A stretch of DNA of 64,000 nt from Microcebus murinus (taxonomy: Eukaryota > Chordata > Mammalia > Primates > Cheirogaleidae): contig NC_134120.1 of the NCBI RefSeq assembly GCF_040939455.1, positions 59,563,501 to 59,627,500 of the forward strand, read 5' to 3'. The translations under genes and the position numbers were made by a program. Below the pieces are notes generated by a model. That model did not search any database. It was not told the DNA's origin and was given only the letters and a program-made list of their open reading frames with translations. This document shows positions 1-14,644 of the stretch, in pieces. Numbering within the stretch: the first letter of the stretch is position 1; the number at the start of each line of letters is the position of its first letter.

Positions 1-70
1 TCATTGCTTATTGTATTGTCTGGTCAAGTCATCTCATCCTCACTTTTCTCATTTGTAAACTGGTGGTTTG
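1..70 (+). mobile_element. MIR fragment
   Basis: TCAAGTCATCTCATCCTC and CTCATTTGTAAACTGG match the MIR core tail. Cut by the window start. Confidence 0.5.
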
Positions 71-329
71 TTGGCCTTCTTATCCCCAGAGTTCTTTAGG
101 ATTGAAAGAAATGAGTGTGGATGTAAAACTACAGTATTCTGTAAACTGAAAGGCTGCCTGCAGGATCCTCCTCAACATCTTTAAGAATCCTACCATGCCA
201 CCAGTCCCAGCTCATCTCTTCCCTCTTCTTTAAAGCAGTTTCTGACCAGTCTAGCCCACAGCAATCAGAATCACTTTTGTCAGAACATTTAGGAAACATT
301 GTTTTTGCTATTTATTTTTAGCATGTGCT

Positions 330-450
330 CACATATTACTTTAGGTCACATATTTACAACTAGACTAAGCTCTTGGAAGCAGGGAGTGCTTGGGCTCAGA
401 GTTCTGCACATACATGTCTGAGGCCCTCAGAGCATGTTTGTTGAGTGAGT
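330..450 (-). mobile_element. L2-like fragment
   Basis: AAGCTCTTGGAAGCAGGGAG and TTTGTTGAGTGAGTGA follow the pattern of a reverse-oriented L2 3' end. Confidence 0.4.
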
Positions 451-2617
451 GATAAAAACTCGTCAGTGCTTTCTTTACTCAGTAATCTGTCCTCCTGTGT
501 GCTAACCTCAAAAAGCTAAATAAACAGCTTAACTTCGTAAGCTGCCTTTACTAACAACTCTTGTTTTCAGGAAAGACTCTTAAGAGTAGTAGTAGGTTGT
601 CATTCCAATTGAAGTAAAAAAGGCTCATAAAAATCATGTTTTTACACACAAGTAGTTGCCTTGAATACCCCTTAGAAAGTATGTTAGTAGTGATTCCATT
701 TCCAGTTAAAGTTCTTTTAAGAGTTTAGACCTTATATGATTTTTTCAGACCTGAATCACTGGAGAAAGTCAGTGCGCTATATAAAGAGAAATTAATTCTG
801 AGTGTGTTAGAACTTGAATCTAGCTTGTCAGTCATTCCTTTGGTGTCAGAGCCTGATCAGATGTGCCATGTTATGTTGATAGACATTACATTTAAACCTT
901 GACCCCTGGATTTCCTGATTTTAAATTTTACAGTAGAAGTGCTCTCCTGTGTATGTATGTAGGAAGAGGGACCCTTTTCATGTCAGGTTCCAAGTGATTC
1001 TGGCTGAGCTCTTTGGCCTTGGAATGGGGTCATAGGAACAAAAGATAAGTATCACTATGAAAACAGTGGCGTTTTCCGTTTTAGTGGGTCCTTCAGTTCA
1101 GATGGGGAGAGTCCTTGACTGTATGATTTTGGCTTGGAAAACATAGCTTTGCACAGCAAGATGGCAAGAACGTACCTCTTAGTCGTTATTTTTGACAACT
1201 TTGTATATGTATTTGATCTCATTAATATTCCTTATATATTCCTTATATAAAGAATATTATAGTCTTATTTTTTTTCCAAGTGTGCTATAGTACTGTTAGA
1301 CAGTCATTTCGTTGCCAAAGTTACTTAATCAGCAAGCCATTTGCACAATTGGAAAGGGATCAGATTTACTAATAGGGTTTACCTTAAGTTCAGCTTATTA
1401 TTTTTTTCTTCTTAGGCTGTCCCACCACAGCAAAGTGTTTGCCACTTAGTCTGTTAGAGAGGAATCAGGAACAGTGCTTCAGTCTTTTTTTTTTTTTTTT
1501 TTTTTATATTCTAGTTTTCAAGGAATGAGCCTATTAGATTTTCTTTATATTCTTTGTGTTCTTCAAAAACAAATAGTAGTATTCTAATGACAGAATTGAC
1601 TTATTTATATTAGGAATTCTGGGTTAGGGAGACCTACCCACCTACTTTACACAAACATTCATTCTGTAAGTGAAAATACTCTTTACAAAAGCATGCACAT
1701 TTTCTTTCTGTAATAAAATGTTATAAAAGTTTATTCCCAGTCCCTTTATCAACTGTTGCTACAGTTTTGCTGCTGAGCAAGAACTGTCAATGATTGTGAT
1801 AGTTGACAAAGAATGCCAGCCATTCACCCTGGAAGTTTCTTTCCTAGCTTGGTTTTAGGTTTGTAAAATTTCTGTCTCTCCCTTTTTTAACCTTTTATTT
1901 GTAAATAACTTCGGACCATAGAGGAAGCTACACAAATAGTACAAAGAACATCTGCATACTCTTTACCTAGAGTTACCCATTGTCACTATTGTGCCCCATT
2001 TACTTTATCATTGATTTGCACATTCCACCCCCACTTCTCTCCTTCCCTCCCCCCCCTTCTTTTCTCTCAAGCTCTTGTTCTCTGAACCTCTTGAGGATAT
2101 GTTGCACACCTCATGGCTCTCTACCCACAAACACCCCAGTGTGTGCCTTTTTAAAAGGTGTGCAGAGTTAAGAAAGGTATTAGTAATTTTGTAGATTAAA
2201 CTCATGTATCTGTGAGTTTGTCTAGCACCCTTTTTCCTTTTTTATCTTCAGTATCTCCTTTCCCACTGGGTCCTTCCCTTCAGCTTGAAAACATGAACAA
2301 GTAGAGTCCTTTCTTTTGTGTTTTCTCACTCTCAAAATAGTACTTCTATTCTTCCTTCCCTTTTCCCTTTCCACTTGAACTTCCCACTTACTCATTAGCC
2401 CATTGTAATATGCCTTCCACCTCTTGGAAAGGACACCAAGGATGGAATTGCCAAATTCATTGTCTTCTTTGTCATCATTCTTCTTGACGTCTTCATTCAT
2501 AAGTCTCTTCTCTTAGCTTCTGCTCTCTTATGATTGTCTTTCCAGCTTTCTGACTTTTTTTTCTCAGTCTCCTTCCTACTTTCCCTTTTCAATTCTTGCA
2601 GCAGATATTTGAGTGGA

Positions 2618-2958
2618 GGCCAGGAACGGTGGCTCACACCTGTAATCCTAGCACTCTGGGAGGCCGAGGTGGGCAGATTGCTCAAGGTCAGGAGTTCGAA
2701 ACCAGCCTGAGCAAGAATGAGACCCCATCTCTACTATAAAATAGAAAGAAATTAATTGGCCAACTAATATATATAGAAAAAAAATTAGCCGGGCATGGTG
2801 GCGCATGCCTGTAGTCCTAGCTACTCAGGAGGCTGAGGCAGTAGGATTGCTTGAGCCCAGGAGTTTGAGGTTGCTGTGAGCTAGGCTGATGCCATGGCAC
2901 TCACTCTAGCCTGGGCAATAAGGCGAGACTCTGTCTCAAAAAAAAAAAAAAAAAAAAA
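2618..2958 (+). mobile_element. Alu, lemur type
   Basis: Full-length, with target-site duplication ATATTTGAGTGG at 2605-2617 and 2959-2970. It lies inside a Tigger-like element. Confidence 0.93.
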
Positions 2959-3257
2959 ATATTTGAGTGGATTCAACCAACTGTGGATAAAAAATGTTAG
3001 GGAAAAAATTTTTAAAGTACCAATACAACAATAAAAATAATACCTAATTTTAAAAAGTATTACAACTATTTACATAGCATTTACATCATATTAGGTGTTA
3101 TAAGTAATCGAGAGATGATTTAAAGTATATGGGAGGATGTGGATGTGTGTAGTAGGTTATATGGAAATGTTAATACTAGGCCGTTTTACATAAGGGACTT
3201 GAGTATCCACAGATTTTGGTAACCAATCCGCCATGGATACCAAGGGATGACTGTATT
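2959..3257 (+). mobile_element. Tigger-type DNA transposon remnant
   Basis: Sequence such as GGATTCAACCAACTGTGGAT, TTACATAGCATTTACATCAT and GGGACTTGAGTATCCACAG, ending near GGGATGACTGTA, matches a pogo/Tigger MER-type element. Its upstream part at 2605-2617 is separated by an Alu insertion. Confidence 0.6.
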
Positions 3258-3309
3258 CAGGGCGCTAGGGATACAACAGTGTACAGGACAAATTAAAAGT
3301 CTGCTGTCA

Positions 3310-3651
3310 GGCCGGGCATGGTGTCTCACGCCTATAATCCGAGCACTCTGGGAGGCCAAGGCAGGAGGATCGCTCAAGGTCAGGAGTTCGAAACCAGCCT
3401 GAGCAAGAGTGAGACCCTGTCCTCTACTAAAAAAAAATAGAAATAAATTAGCTGGACAACTAAAATTATATAGAAAAAATTAGCCAGGCATGGTGGCGCA
3501 TGCTTGTAGTCTCTGTTGCTCGGGAGGCTGAGGCAGGAGGATCACATGAGCCCAGGAGTTTGAGGTTGCTGTGAACTAGGCTGATACCATGGCACTCTAG
3601 CCCAGGCAACAGAGTGAGACTCTGTCTCTAAATAAATAAATAAATAAATAT
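3310..3651 (+). mobile_element. Alu
   Basis: Full-length from GGCCGGGCATGG. The tail has become an (AAAT)n microsatellite at 3631-3651. Confidence 0.92.
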
Positions 3652-3922
3652 CATTCTTGTGCCAAGCAGAGGATGCCTGGGGTTGGTGTGGCAAGAGTGG
3701 ATACAGGTGAGGCTTTTCTAGTTGTCTAGGCTGGTTGGAGATGCCAGGACTGGGACTAGTGGTGGTAGTGGAGATGGAGAGGAAGAGATGGATTTTGGAC
3801 AGCAGAGGTGATAAGACTGGGTTGCTGGACTAGATTGTTTAGTTGTGGGGGCAGGAGAGAGGGGACTAGTCAAGGGAATTCTTAGTTTTTTGGCTTGAGA
3901 AACTTTCTTTGCACAGTTTTTT

Positions 3923-4240
3923 TAGACAAGAGTCTCACTTTGTTGCCCAGGCTAGAGTGAGTGCTGTTGTGTCAGCTTAGCTCACATCAACCTCAGACTC
4001 CTGGGCTCAAGCGATCCTCCTGCCTCAGCCTCCCGAGTAGCTGGGACTGCAGGCATGTGCCACCATGCCCGGCTAATTTTTTCTATATATATTAGTTGGC
4101 CAATTAATTTCTTTCTATTTATAGTAGAGACGGCATCTTGTACTTGCTCAGGCTGGTTTTGAACACCTGACCTTGAGCAATCTGCCTGCCTCGGCCTCTC
4201 AGAGTGCTGGGATTACAGGTGTGAGCCACTGCGTCCGGCC
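3923..4240 (-). mobile_element. Alu
   Basis: Full-length, minus strand, flanked by CTTTGCACAGTTTTT on both sides (from 3907 and 4242). Confidence 0.92.
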
Positions 4241-4273
4241 TCTTTGCACAGTTTTTAATTATTATTGTTCCTT

Positions 4274-4598
<325 letters not shown>

Positions 4599-5071
4599 TT
4601 ATTCTTTTTTTCCCTTGGTAATGTCATTGATTCTTTCATGGCTTCATCTGTCACCTGTAAGAAAAGGCTTCTCCAAATCTGCAATCCAGATCTGTCTTCC
4701 AAGGTTCAAATCAGTCTTTTCAACTGTCTCTTGGACATTTCCATTTTGATTTCCTGTATTTCCAAAATGGACTCTGCCTTTTTCCTAACAAATCTTATGT
4801 ACCCTGTGAGTATTTTCCCTAGCCCAGTGATCCAAAATAGAAACCTAGGAATTAACCATTTCTTTCCCTTTGCTTCCAGCTTCCAGTTGATTGTTCTTTC
4901 AACCAACCAGGAATTGTGGTAGATGCTGGACCTGTATTACAGAGCCTAATGGGAGCAGACAGTAGATGGGTCATTGCAAAGCCATGTTAACGACTATAAA
5001 GCCTGTGGGAATATTGGGGGGGGGATGCCTTTTTGGTGAAGTTTGGAAGGCTTTTAAGAATTGACTTTTAA

Positions 5072-5394
5072 GGCCGGGCGCTGTGGCTCACGCCTGTAAT
5101 CCTAGCACTCTGGGAGGCCGGGGCTGGCGGATCGCTCAAGGTCAGGAGTTCGAAACCAGCCTGAGCAAGAGTGAGACCCTGTCCTCTACTAAAAAAAATA
5201 GAAATAAATTAGCTGGACAACTAAAATTATATAGAAAAAATTAGCCGGGCATGGTGGCGCATGCCTGCAGTCCCAGTTACTCGGGAGGCTGAGGCAGGAG
5301 GATCACTTGAGCGTAGGAGTTTGAGGTTGTTGTGAGCTAGGCTGACGTCATGGCACTCTAATGGGGCAACAGAGTGAGACTGTGTCTCAAAAAA
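5072..5394 (+). mobile_element. Alu
   Basis: Perfect 16-bp target-site duplication AAGAATTGACTTTTAA at 5056-5071 and 5395-5410. Confidence 0.95.
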
Positions 5395-6111
5395 AAGAAT
5401 TGACTTTTAAGATAGATCTTAAGTTTTAGTCAGATGCCCGCCCTAATGGGTATTCCATGGAACACTAATTTCATGGGCTGTTCAAAGAGTTCTAGAGTGG
5501 GACAAATTTGGGACTCACTGGGCTAAACAGATTTTTTTGCTTCTGAGCATTTGCACATGTAGGCTAAACAAATGTAACAGTTTCCTTTAGGAGATTTCCA
5601 AACCTTTATTATACTGATATGCATGCTAACTTGAGCTCTTATCAAGGGGCATCTAATAGGACTTTGATCCTTTTGGGAAACTAAGCAAAAATACAAAATT
5701 ATGATAGTAGTTCTTTGAATTTGAGACTTAAAGTGCCAGAGGCTGGAAGATGAAGCAGGAAAGGTAGGAATCAGGTCAGGAAGAGCCTTATATTAATATT
5801 AGAGACTGGGTGTTTGGACTAAATACTTTTGAAACACTGTGAACCCTCTCACATATTTTTAAGTTGGCATCTAAAACTTTTCATCCTAAGTCTGTAGGGT
5901 TATCAAAAATTATACCTAATCATTTGTATACTAAATTACTATAATTCAGTTTAGTAAGTGAAAAATACAAAATAAGAAATTTATGTAACACAGCCTTATA
6001 AATGCTACATATATTTAAGATGAATTAACTATTTTAAACAAAGAAAAGGGCAAAAAATGCTATTTATACCTATAAATAGTTATAAATATATAGCAGGAAT
6101 TGTAACTTACA

Positions 6112-6185
6112 GAGAATTATAAATATATATTTTTTCTTTTTTTTTATGCTCACCACTATACCACCAACACGAGAATTATAAATAT
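6112..6185 (-). mobile_element. Retroposed 5' fragment of tRNA-Gly with poly(A) tail
   Basis: A 15-bp direct repeat GAGAATTATAAATAT (6112-6126 and 6171-6185) flanks 44 bp. On the minus strand the insert reads GTGTTGGTGGTATAGTGG then TGAGCATA, followed by A9, G and A6. This equals the first 26 nt of tRNA-Gly (UCC type, GCGTTGG...) with one change at position 2, and then an A-tract where the D-arm should continue. It starts at tRNA position 1. No anticodon or T-arm follows, so it is not a tRNA gene. Confidence 0.8.
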
Positions 6186-6282
6186 TTTTTTAAAAAGGTT
6201 ATATCACTTCTTAAAATGTAGCCAGCAGAATCTGAATATCTTAGCAATATGCTGTATACGCTGTCTTTCATCAACCATTTAA

Positions 6283-6605
<323 letters not shown>

Positions 6606-6771
6606 TAACAAGTTTTAAATGATTCTTTTTTTCTCCTTGAACTTGCTTTCTTTCTGCACTTACTCTGTATAATATTTTTTATTTTAATTTAATACATATT
6701 TGAAAGTCTTTTTATTGATTACTCTAGCATATTTCTCTGCATCAAAAATAGGTATAAAAGTTGAAATTAAA

Positions 6772-7097
6772 GCCGGGCGCGGTGGCTCACGCCTGTAATC
6801 CTAGTACTCTGGGAGGCTGAGGCGGGCGGATTGCTCGAGGTCAGGAGTTCGAAACCAGCCTGAGCAAGAGCAAGACCCCGTCTCTACTATAAATAGAAAG
6901 AAATTAATTGGCCAACTAATATATATATAAAATTAGCCGGGCATGGTGGCACATGCCTGTAGTCCCAGCTACTCGGGAGGCTAAGGCAGTAGGATTGCTT
7001 GAGCCCAGGAGTTTGAGGTTGCTGTGAGCTAGGCTGACGCCACGGCACTCACTCTAGCCTGGTCAACAAGCAAGACTCTGTCTCAAAAAAAAAAAAA
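6772..7097 (+). mobile_element. Alu, lemur type
   Basis: Target-site duplication TTGAAATTAAA at 6761-6771 and 7098-7108. Confidence 0.95.
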
Positions 7098-7328
7098 TTG
7101 AAATTAAAACTTTTAAATTTATTTTGATCATAAAGCTGTGCATTTTTTGCTCTTTTTAAAGTTGATTTATACCAATTTAGTACACAACAGATAACATGCA
7201 TTATAAAGTTTTATAAATAATTATTAAGCAAAAAAATACTTTTATTAGAAATGCCTCCCTTAATAAGTAGATGAGGCTTCCTTCTCCCCTTGATTTATTC
7301 ATATAACCATGGATGAATATTACTACTT

Positions 7329-7664
<336 letters not shown>

Positions 7665-8310
7665 CTGAATATTACTTCTTGCCAAAATGAGAGTTCTCAA
7701 TTCAGTTCTTATGTTATGTTTTTGTAAATTTAAGCCCCAGAAATCCTTGTTTGCATAAATATTAATAACTACAAAGGAAAGGGAGAAGTTTAGTTATAGC
7801 AATGTTATTCAATATTTTGAAACCTCAGTTGTGTGCCAAAAAATCAGTGTCATGTCATTAAAAATTAGTTTACTAATTAGCTGATAACTTGGTTAGGTAG
7901 TTTTTCAATTTTATTGAAAACAAAGAATTAGAAACCATCTGATTAGTCATTTACTTTCTCAGTTACTGAGAAATATAACAAAAAGTCTTTACCAAGTCTT
8001 ATCAATTGATTATTGATTGTACTTGTTATTCTTTCACCTAGAGGTACCTACCTTGTTTAACCTAATATACATAAAATTTGTTGGGAAAACAAAAGTACTA
8101 TTCATTTCAATACACTTTTGCCAATATGCTATTTTTTTATTAAATACTTTTATCTGCTTTAGGTATATTTTCATCAAAACCTTAGAGCTGTGACTATTAT
8201 AGCTTGTTTAATATATGGAAGATACCTGCTGTATAACCTAATGTACAAAACCAGTCCTCATTGTCAAATAGTCACATCAGACTCAACTTTCTATCAGAAA
8301 GTTTGACTTC

Positions 8311-8561
8311 CAGCCTGAGCAAGAGCGAGACCCCCATCTCTACTAAAAACAGAAAGAAATTAGCTTGACAACTAAAAATATATAGAAAAAATTAGCCGGG
8401 CATGGTGGTGCATGCCTATAGTTCCAGCTACTGGGTAGGCTGAGGCAGCAGGATCGCCTGCGCTCAGGAGTTTGAGGTTGCTGTGAGCTAGCTTGATGCC
8501 ACGGCACTCTAGCCCAGGCAATAGAGCAAGACTCTGTCTCAAAAAAAAAAGAGAGAGAAAA
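8311..8561 (+). mobile_element. Alu, 5' truncated
   Basis: Begins at CAGCCTGAGCAAGAG. Target-site duplication AAGTTTGACTTC on both sides. Confidence 0.9.
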
Positions 8562-8903
8562 GGAAGTTTGACTTCATTTTTCAAATAAACATAATAATGT
8601 GCATTCCCATGACTACCATCTCACTTCTGAATTCCAAGAGAGATGGTTAAAGAGCATGGATCCTTGTCATGAGTTTTGTTGCCCGCATCAAATAAGGTGT
8701 CTTGTCTTACCTACATATTTCTTACCCATATTTTCTTTGCTCTCTCATAGAACACTCCTTTGAACAGCCATACATTGTTTGATTAGTTGAGGATGAAAGA
8801 ATGATGTCTTTAAATGAGAAATAGCACAACTTCTGCCCACTCTATGCTATATCTGAATTCAAAGCATCCCAACCCACAGGCCAATCACTGGCAACTGCCG
8901 GCA

Positions 8904-9089
8904 AGGGTGGGGAACCTGTGTGGCTTTCTAGGTCCTTAAGTGCGGCCTTATGACTGAATCCAAATCTTACAGAACAAATCCTTTCATTAAAAAGGGTTGT
9001 AGCAGAGAAAAATAAAGCTTTTCTTGTCTCCTTTGGTGCTTTAGAAAAAATAATCTTGAAAGCAGAAAGCAGCAGGTTCCCCACCCCTG
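8904..9089. mobile_element. Short DNA transposon with terminal inverted repeats (hAT-like MITE)
   Basis: Left end AGGGTGGGGAACCTG and right end CAGGTTCCCCACCCCTG are inverted copies enclosing about 155 bp with TCCTTAAGTGCGGCC and ACAGAACAAATCC. This resembles a common hAT-type mammalian MITE. No clear 8-bp target-site duplication remains. Confidence 0.6.
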
Positions 9090-9695
9090 CCAGGTGGGTC
9101 CAGACCTTTTAGGTCAGTGTGGAACTGTTGTGCCTGGCAGAGCAGAGCAGCAGGAGAGACTGCAGCACATATCTGAATACTTGGAGCAGTGCCAGTGCTA
9201 CCAGGCCTGCTATAAGATCATGTCATGGGGCGACATCTGTTGCCACGGGAATGAAGCCTTACTTCAAGATCCCAGAAATACTTTCAATGTGATTCTTTGA
9301 AAATGGCCTAATTTCTCTTGGTACCTTCCTATATATGTCCTTCCCCCAGTCTCATAATGTTGGACATTTCACCATTCAGAACTCTGCTCATAATCCATCT
9401 CCTTCAGGATACCTCATAAGTCAGCTCTTCAAGTTGACCAGGCCTTTGTGAGAACAGTTACAACATGAGCTTTAATATGTGTGTTTTGCTGCTCTCTATT
9501 GGACTGTGGACAACTTGAGAGTAAGACCAAGAGTGTAGCACTATACCTGCCGCATATTCAGCAGGCAGCAGACATCTCTTGAGTGAATGTTAATGGTGTT
9601 ATGGAAGGAACTCTCAGTTCCGTGTCATAAGCTGTATGGCTGTAGGTTGGGACCATTTCAGAAGTGGATTGGTAGAGGAAAGACAGTAGGCCCTG

Positions 9696-10145
9696 ATTTA
9701 CCCACCCGTGTTTATTGCAGCATTGTTGACACTAAGTGGGAGCAACCTAAATGTCCATCACCAGATGAATGGATAAAGAAAATGTGGTATGTATATACAA
9801 TGGAATATTATCTAGCCTTAAAAAGGATATGTTATGTGCTACAACATGTATGAAACTTGAGGACATGCTAACAGAAATAAGCCACTCATAAAAAGACAAA
9901 AACTGTATGATTCTAATTATATGAGATATCTACTCAGAAACAGAAAGTAGAATGGTGGTTGTCAGGGGCTGGAGAAGGGGAAAAGTGGGGTTGTTCAATG
10001 GATATAGCAATTTCAGTTTTGCAAGATGAAAAAGTTCTGGTGATTTGTTGTGCAACAATCTGCATATAGTTACTGTGCTGTACATTTTAAAAGGTTAAGA
10101 TGGTAAATTCTATGTGTTTTTGACACAGTTTTTAAAAAATTAAAA
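9696..10145 (+). mobile_element. L1 3' end, plus strand
   Basis: L1-typical TGTTTATTGCAGCATTGTTG, AAATGTCCATCACCAGATGA, TATACAATGGAATATTATC and GTCAGGGGCTGGAG. It is old and 5' truncated; the end is near the A-rich 10130-10145. Confidence 0.85.
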
Positions 10146-10393
10146 GACAGAAACTATGTTTTTATAAACCGTATGTCCTGAAAATTGTCTAACAGTATTA
10201 TAAGGGCTTCTTAATAAAAACACATCAAGGAAATTAAAGAGACTAGAGTGATTTGAAAGTCAGTCAAAGAAAGATGGGATAGAGTCTATGATTCTCTGCC
10301 TAAAATATGAAATAGGGGAAAAATTTTTATATGCATGTATCTCTGTTGCTGTATAGTTCTTTATTGCTATTCAGTTAAGAACAAAGTCTGTTC

Positions 10394-10703
<310 letters not shown>

Positions 10704-10819
10704 AGAACAAAGTCTGTTAATAGAAACAAAGCAAGATAGTAGGCCCTGTGTCTCAGGGAAGGGTGGTGCAGCTAATGAGCAGAAGGAAGATAATACATTT
10801 GTGTACAAACAGGATGAAG

Positions 10820-10960
10820 TAAATTATAGGGCAGGAGTCAAAAAACCTGAATGCAGTGACAGTTTTGGCCTAAAGTAATTGTATGACTTTAGGCATGGAA
10901 AAGGATCTCTCTGCCCCAATTTTCTCATTTTTAAAAGATGTTAAAGGAAAAAAAAATTTC
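10820..10960 (+). mobile_element. MIR fragment
   Basis: TGTATGACTTTAGGCATGG and CCCCAATTTTCTCATTTTT match the MIR pattern. Confidence 0.5.
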
Positions 10961-11169
10961 TAAGAGAGCAAAGATTCAAAAAGCTAAGTAGAAAAATGTT
11001 ACCTTCAAGCAAGGAAACCATTCCAACATAGTCTAGCCTCTGAGGGATGTGGCTCAGGGGAGGAAAAATAGGGTGAGTCTTTTAAAGGCCAGAAGACCAT
11101 GAGCCATCTCTTTCCTTATTGGGAAGGCAAAGTCTCTAAGTGTTGCTGATGGGCTAATGATGTCAGGAT

Positions 11170-11515
<346 letters not shown>

Positions 11516-12317
11516 TAACTGTACATCTACTTGCCTGCTGATGTCTTCCCTCCTCCAATTCTCCCCTGACTTTTATCCCTATTGCTGTTCAAATGAGTTG
11601 CTATTATTCATGGGAATGGCATAGCCCTTGGTTGTGTGAGGATAGATTAAATGGTCTCAATTCTTCATTCTAGGTCATTTTATATATCCACACCCTTGCC
11701 ATGGCTTCATAGTAGGCAGAGTATAATTCCCATCTTTTGAATTTGGACCTTGCCATATGACTTGCTTGGCCAATGAGATGGTAATGAGCGAGATAGGAGA
11801 ATATATTGTATCTATAGAACAAGAATTTTTAAAATTCAGGAAACAAAATCTCAGAAAATTTTTAAAAATATGAACTATATGTGGGCAACATGCATATAAA
11901 AAATTAGCAATTCCCCCAAAAGGAAAAAAGACAAAACAAACAGAAAACAGAAAATTCAAGGACTGAAGGCATGATTGCCAGATTAAAAGGGTATGCTTGT
12001 GCCCAGCACTAGGGAAGAAAAGAGACCCACACCAGTCATGAAATTTCTGAACATTGGGTTTAAAGAAAAGATTTACAAGCTTCTGGATGGCAATGTACTA
12101 GGACACATACTAAGAATCAGAATGTCTTTGGGCTTTATGGCAGCAACATAGGAAGCAAGAAGACAGTTGGAACAATGCCTTCAAAATTCTGAAGGAAAGT
12201 GACTACCAAACCTAGAATTCTATACCTGGCCAAACTATACAACAAGATTGAGTGTAGAATAACATCATTTTAAGAGATAAAAGGTTTAAAAAGTTTAACT
12301 ATCATATACCCCTTCTT

Positions 12318-12683
<366 letters not shown>

Positions 12684-12807
12684 CATATACCCCTTCTTAA
12701 GAAGCTATTGGAAGATGTACTCCACCAAACTGAAATACTAAATAAAAAAAGAGTAAGACACAAGATTCAGGAAACAGGAGACCCAACTCAGAAAACATGG
12801 CAAGGGA

Positions 12808-13094
12808 GGGTCGGGTACAGTGACTCACGCCTGTAATCTAGCACTCTGGGAGGCTGAGGCGGGCGGATCATTTGAGCTCAGGAGTTCAAGATCAGCCTGA
12901 GCAAGAACGAGACCCTATCTCTACCAAAATAGAAAAAATTAGCCAGGCATGATGGCACATGCCTGTAGTCCCAGCTACTCAAGAGGTTGAGGCAGAAGGA
13001 TTGCTTGAGCCCAGGAATCTGAGGTTGCTGTGAGTTAGGCTGACGCCAAGGCACTCTAACTGGGGCAACAGAGTGAGACTTTGTCTCAAAAAAA
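12808..13094 (+). mobile_element. Alu
   Basis: Starts GGTCGGGTACAGTGACTC. The lemur linker is reduced to AAAATAGAAAAAATTAGCC. Confidence 0.9.
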
Positions 13095-13221
13095 GGTGAA
13101 AAGTAATCCCGGGATGACAGTTCTGCACCAGATGTGGATGGCAACTGAGCTCTACTGCAGCAGTGTGACCCAGGAGGTAGACTGTCATCACCAAGACCCC
13201 TACTTCCATCAGGCCCTCTTT

Positions 13222-13423
13222 TTGTCATTGCTGTTGAGACAGGGTCTCACTGTGTTGCTCGTGGCATGATAATACCTCACTGCCACCTCAAACTCCTGGG
13301 TTTAAGAGATACTTCTGTCTTAGCTTCTTGAGTAGCTGGAATTACAGGCATGTGCCACCACTCCTAGCTAATTTTCCTGTTTTTTGTAGAGACAAGGTCT
13401 TGCTATGTTGCTCAGGCTGGTTG
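13222..13423 (-). mobile_element. Old Alu fragment
   Basis: Diverged minus-strand Alu lacking its 5' end: GAGACAGGGTCTCACTGTG to GTTGCTCAGGCTGGTTGAGG. Confidence 0.8.
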
Positions 13424-13923
13424 AGGACAGGCCATCTTTTTAACCTGAGGACAGAATGCCCAGGAGGGCTTGGCCCAGGTTCTCAGCAGAACGTGGCTCC
13501 TCCTGACCACGTGCTGATGAGGGTCTCTCTCTTCCTGCTCTGCTGAGGACACGCACATCACTCAAAGAAGTTTCCAGCTTTCTCCTGAGAGCTGGAGGGA
13601 GGCCATGGCAAACTTAGGAGCAGAAGGTACAGGACAGCTCTTGCCCTGACCATATTTCTGCTGCATGTCCAGTATGTGGCCCACACCTCAGCCCTGCCAG
13701 GTGCCCAAACACAGGTGCTGAGCCCTGTGTTTCCCAAGACTTCCTTATGACTGCTCATGACTTGCCCAGAAGGGGCCTTATCAATGCCCAGAGAAGCAGA
13801 AGTTAGATCATGAGCTGGAAGCTGATACATTAACCTCCTCCTGGAGCCTCGACCCAGCAGGGGCAGTGCCGCCCTCTCCTTATGGCTAGTGCGTGCTTGC
13901 CCTCTGCTTTCAAAAGTAGGCAG

Positions 13924-14374
13924 TACAATTGACCCTTGAACTAACTTGTGGGTTAGTGGCGCCAATTCCTCCACAACCCCCACACAGTCAAAAATCCACA
14001 TATAACTTTTGACTCCCAGACACTTAACTCCTAATAGACTCCTGTTGACTGAAAGCCTTACTGATAACATAAACAGTTGATAAACAAATCTTTTATATGT
14101 TATATGTGTTATATACTGTATTCTTACAATAAAGTAAGCTAGAGAAAAGAAAATGTTAAGAAAATAATAGGAAGAGAAAATATGTTTACTATTCATTAAG
14201 TGGAAGTGGATCATCATAAAGATTTTCATCCTCATCATCTTCATGTTGTGTAGGCTGAGGGGGGGGAAGAGTTGGTCTTATTGTCTCAGGGGTGGCAAAG
14301 GCAGAAGATAATCCACATATAAGTGGACCTCACAGTTCAAACTCCTATTGCTCAAGAGTCACCTGTATATTGTT
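13924..14374. mobile_element. Tigger-type DNA transposon remnant
   Basis: Starts AATTGACCCTTGAAC and ends near CAAGAGTCACCTGTAT, with GTCAAAAATCCACATATAAC inside. It is the same family as 56780-57080 in the other orientation. It lacks a transposase; its open frames are incidental. Confidence 0.6.
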
Positions 14375-14470
14375 TGGGGATAACATGAGGGTGGTAGAAC
14401 TATGAAGAAAAGCAATTAACACAAAATCAGAATAGTGGTTGTCTTTGAGAAAGGTGAAGAGAGAGAATGC

Positions 14471-14627
14471 AGGGGCTTTGAGACAGGGTGTTGCTCTGCT
14501 GCCTGGGATAGAGTGCAGTGGCCCAGTTATAGCTCACTGCAACCTCAAACTCCTGGCCTCAAGTGATCCTCCCACCTCAGCCTCCCAAAGTGTTGGGTTT
14601 ACAGGCATGAGCCACCAAGACTGGCCA
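14471..14627 (-). mobile_element. Old Alu monomer
   Basis: Half-length minus-strand unit from TTTGAGACAGGGTGTTG to CCACCAAGACTGGCC, resembling a free monomer. Confidence 0.75.
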
Positions 14628-14644
14628 GGGATTTCTTTTTAAAA

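Noticed and set aside
1484..1505. Poly(T) tract as another micro-insertion
   Set aside because: No flanking direct repeat was found.
6127..6170. A tRNA-Gly gene
   Set aside because: Only the first 26 nt are present; anticodon and T-arms are missing.
13558..14244. 228-codon minus-strand ORF
   Set aside because: Its N-terminal third reads through a Tigger-type remnant and the rest is low-identity intronic sequence. No domain is seen.
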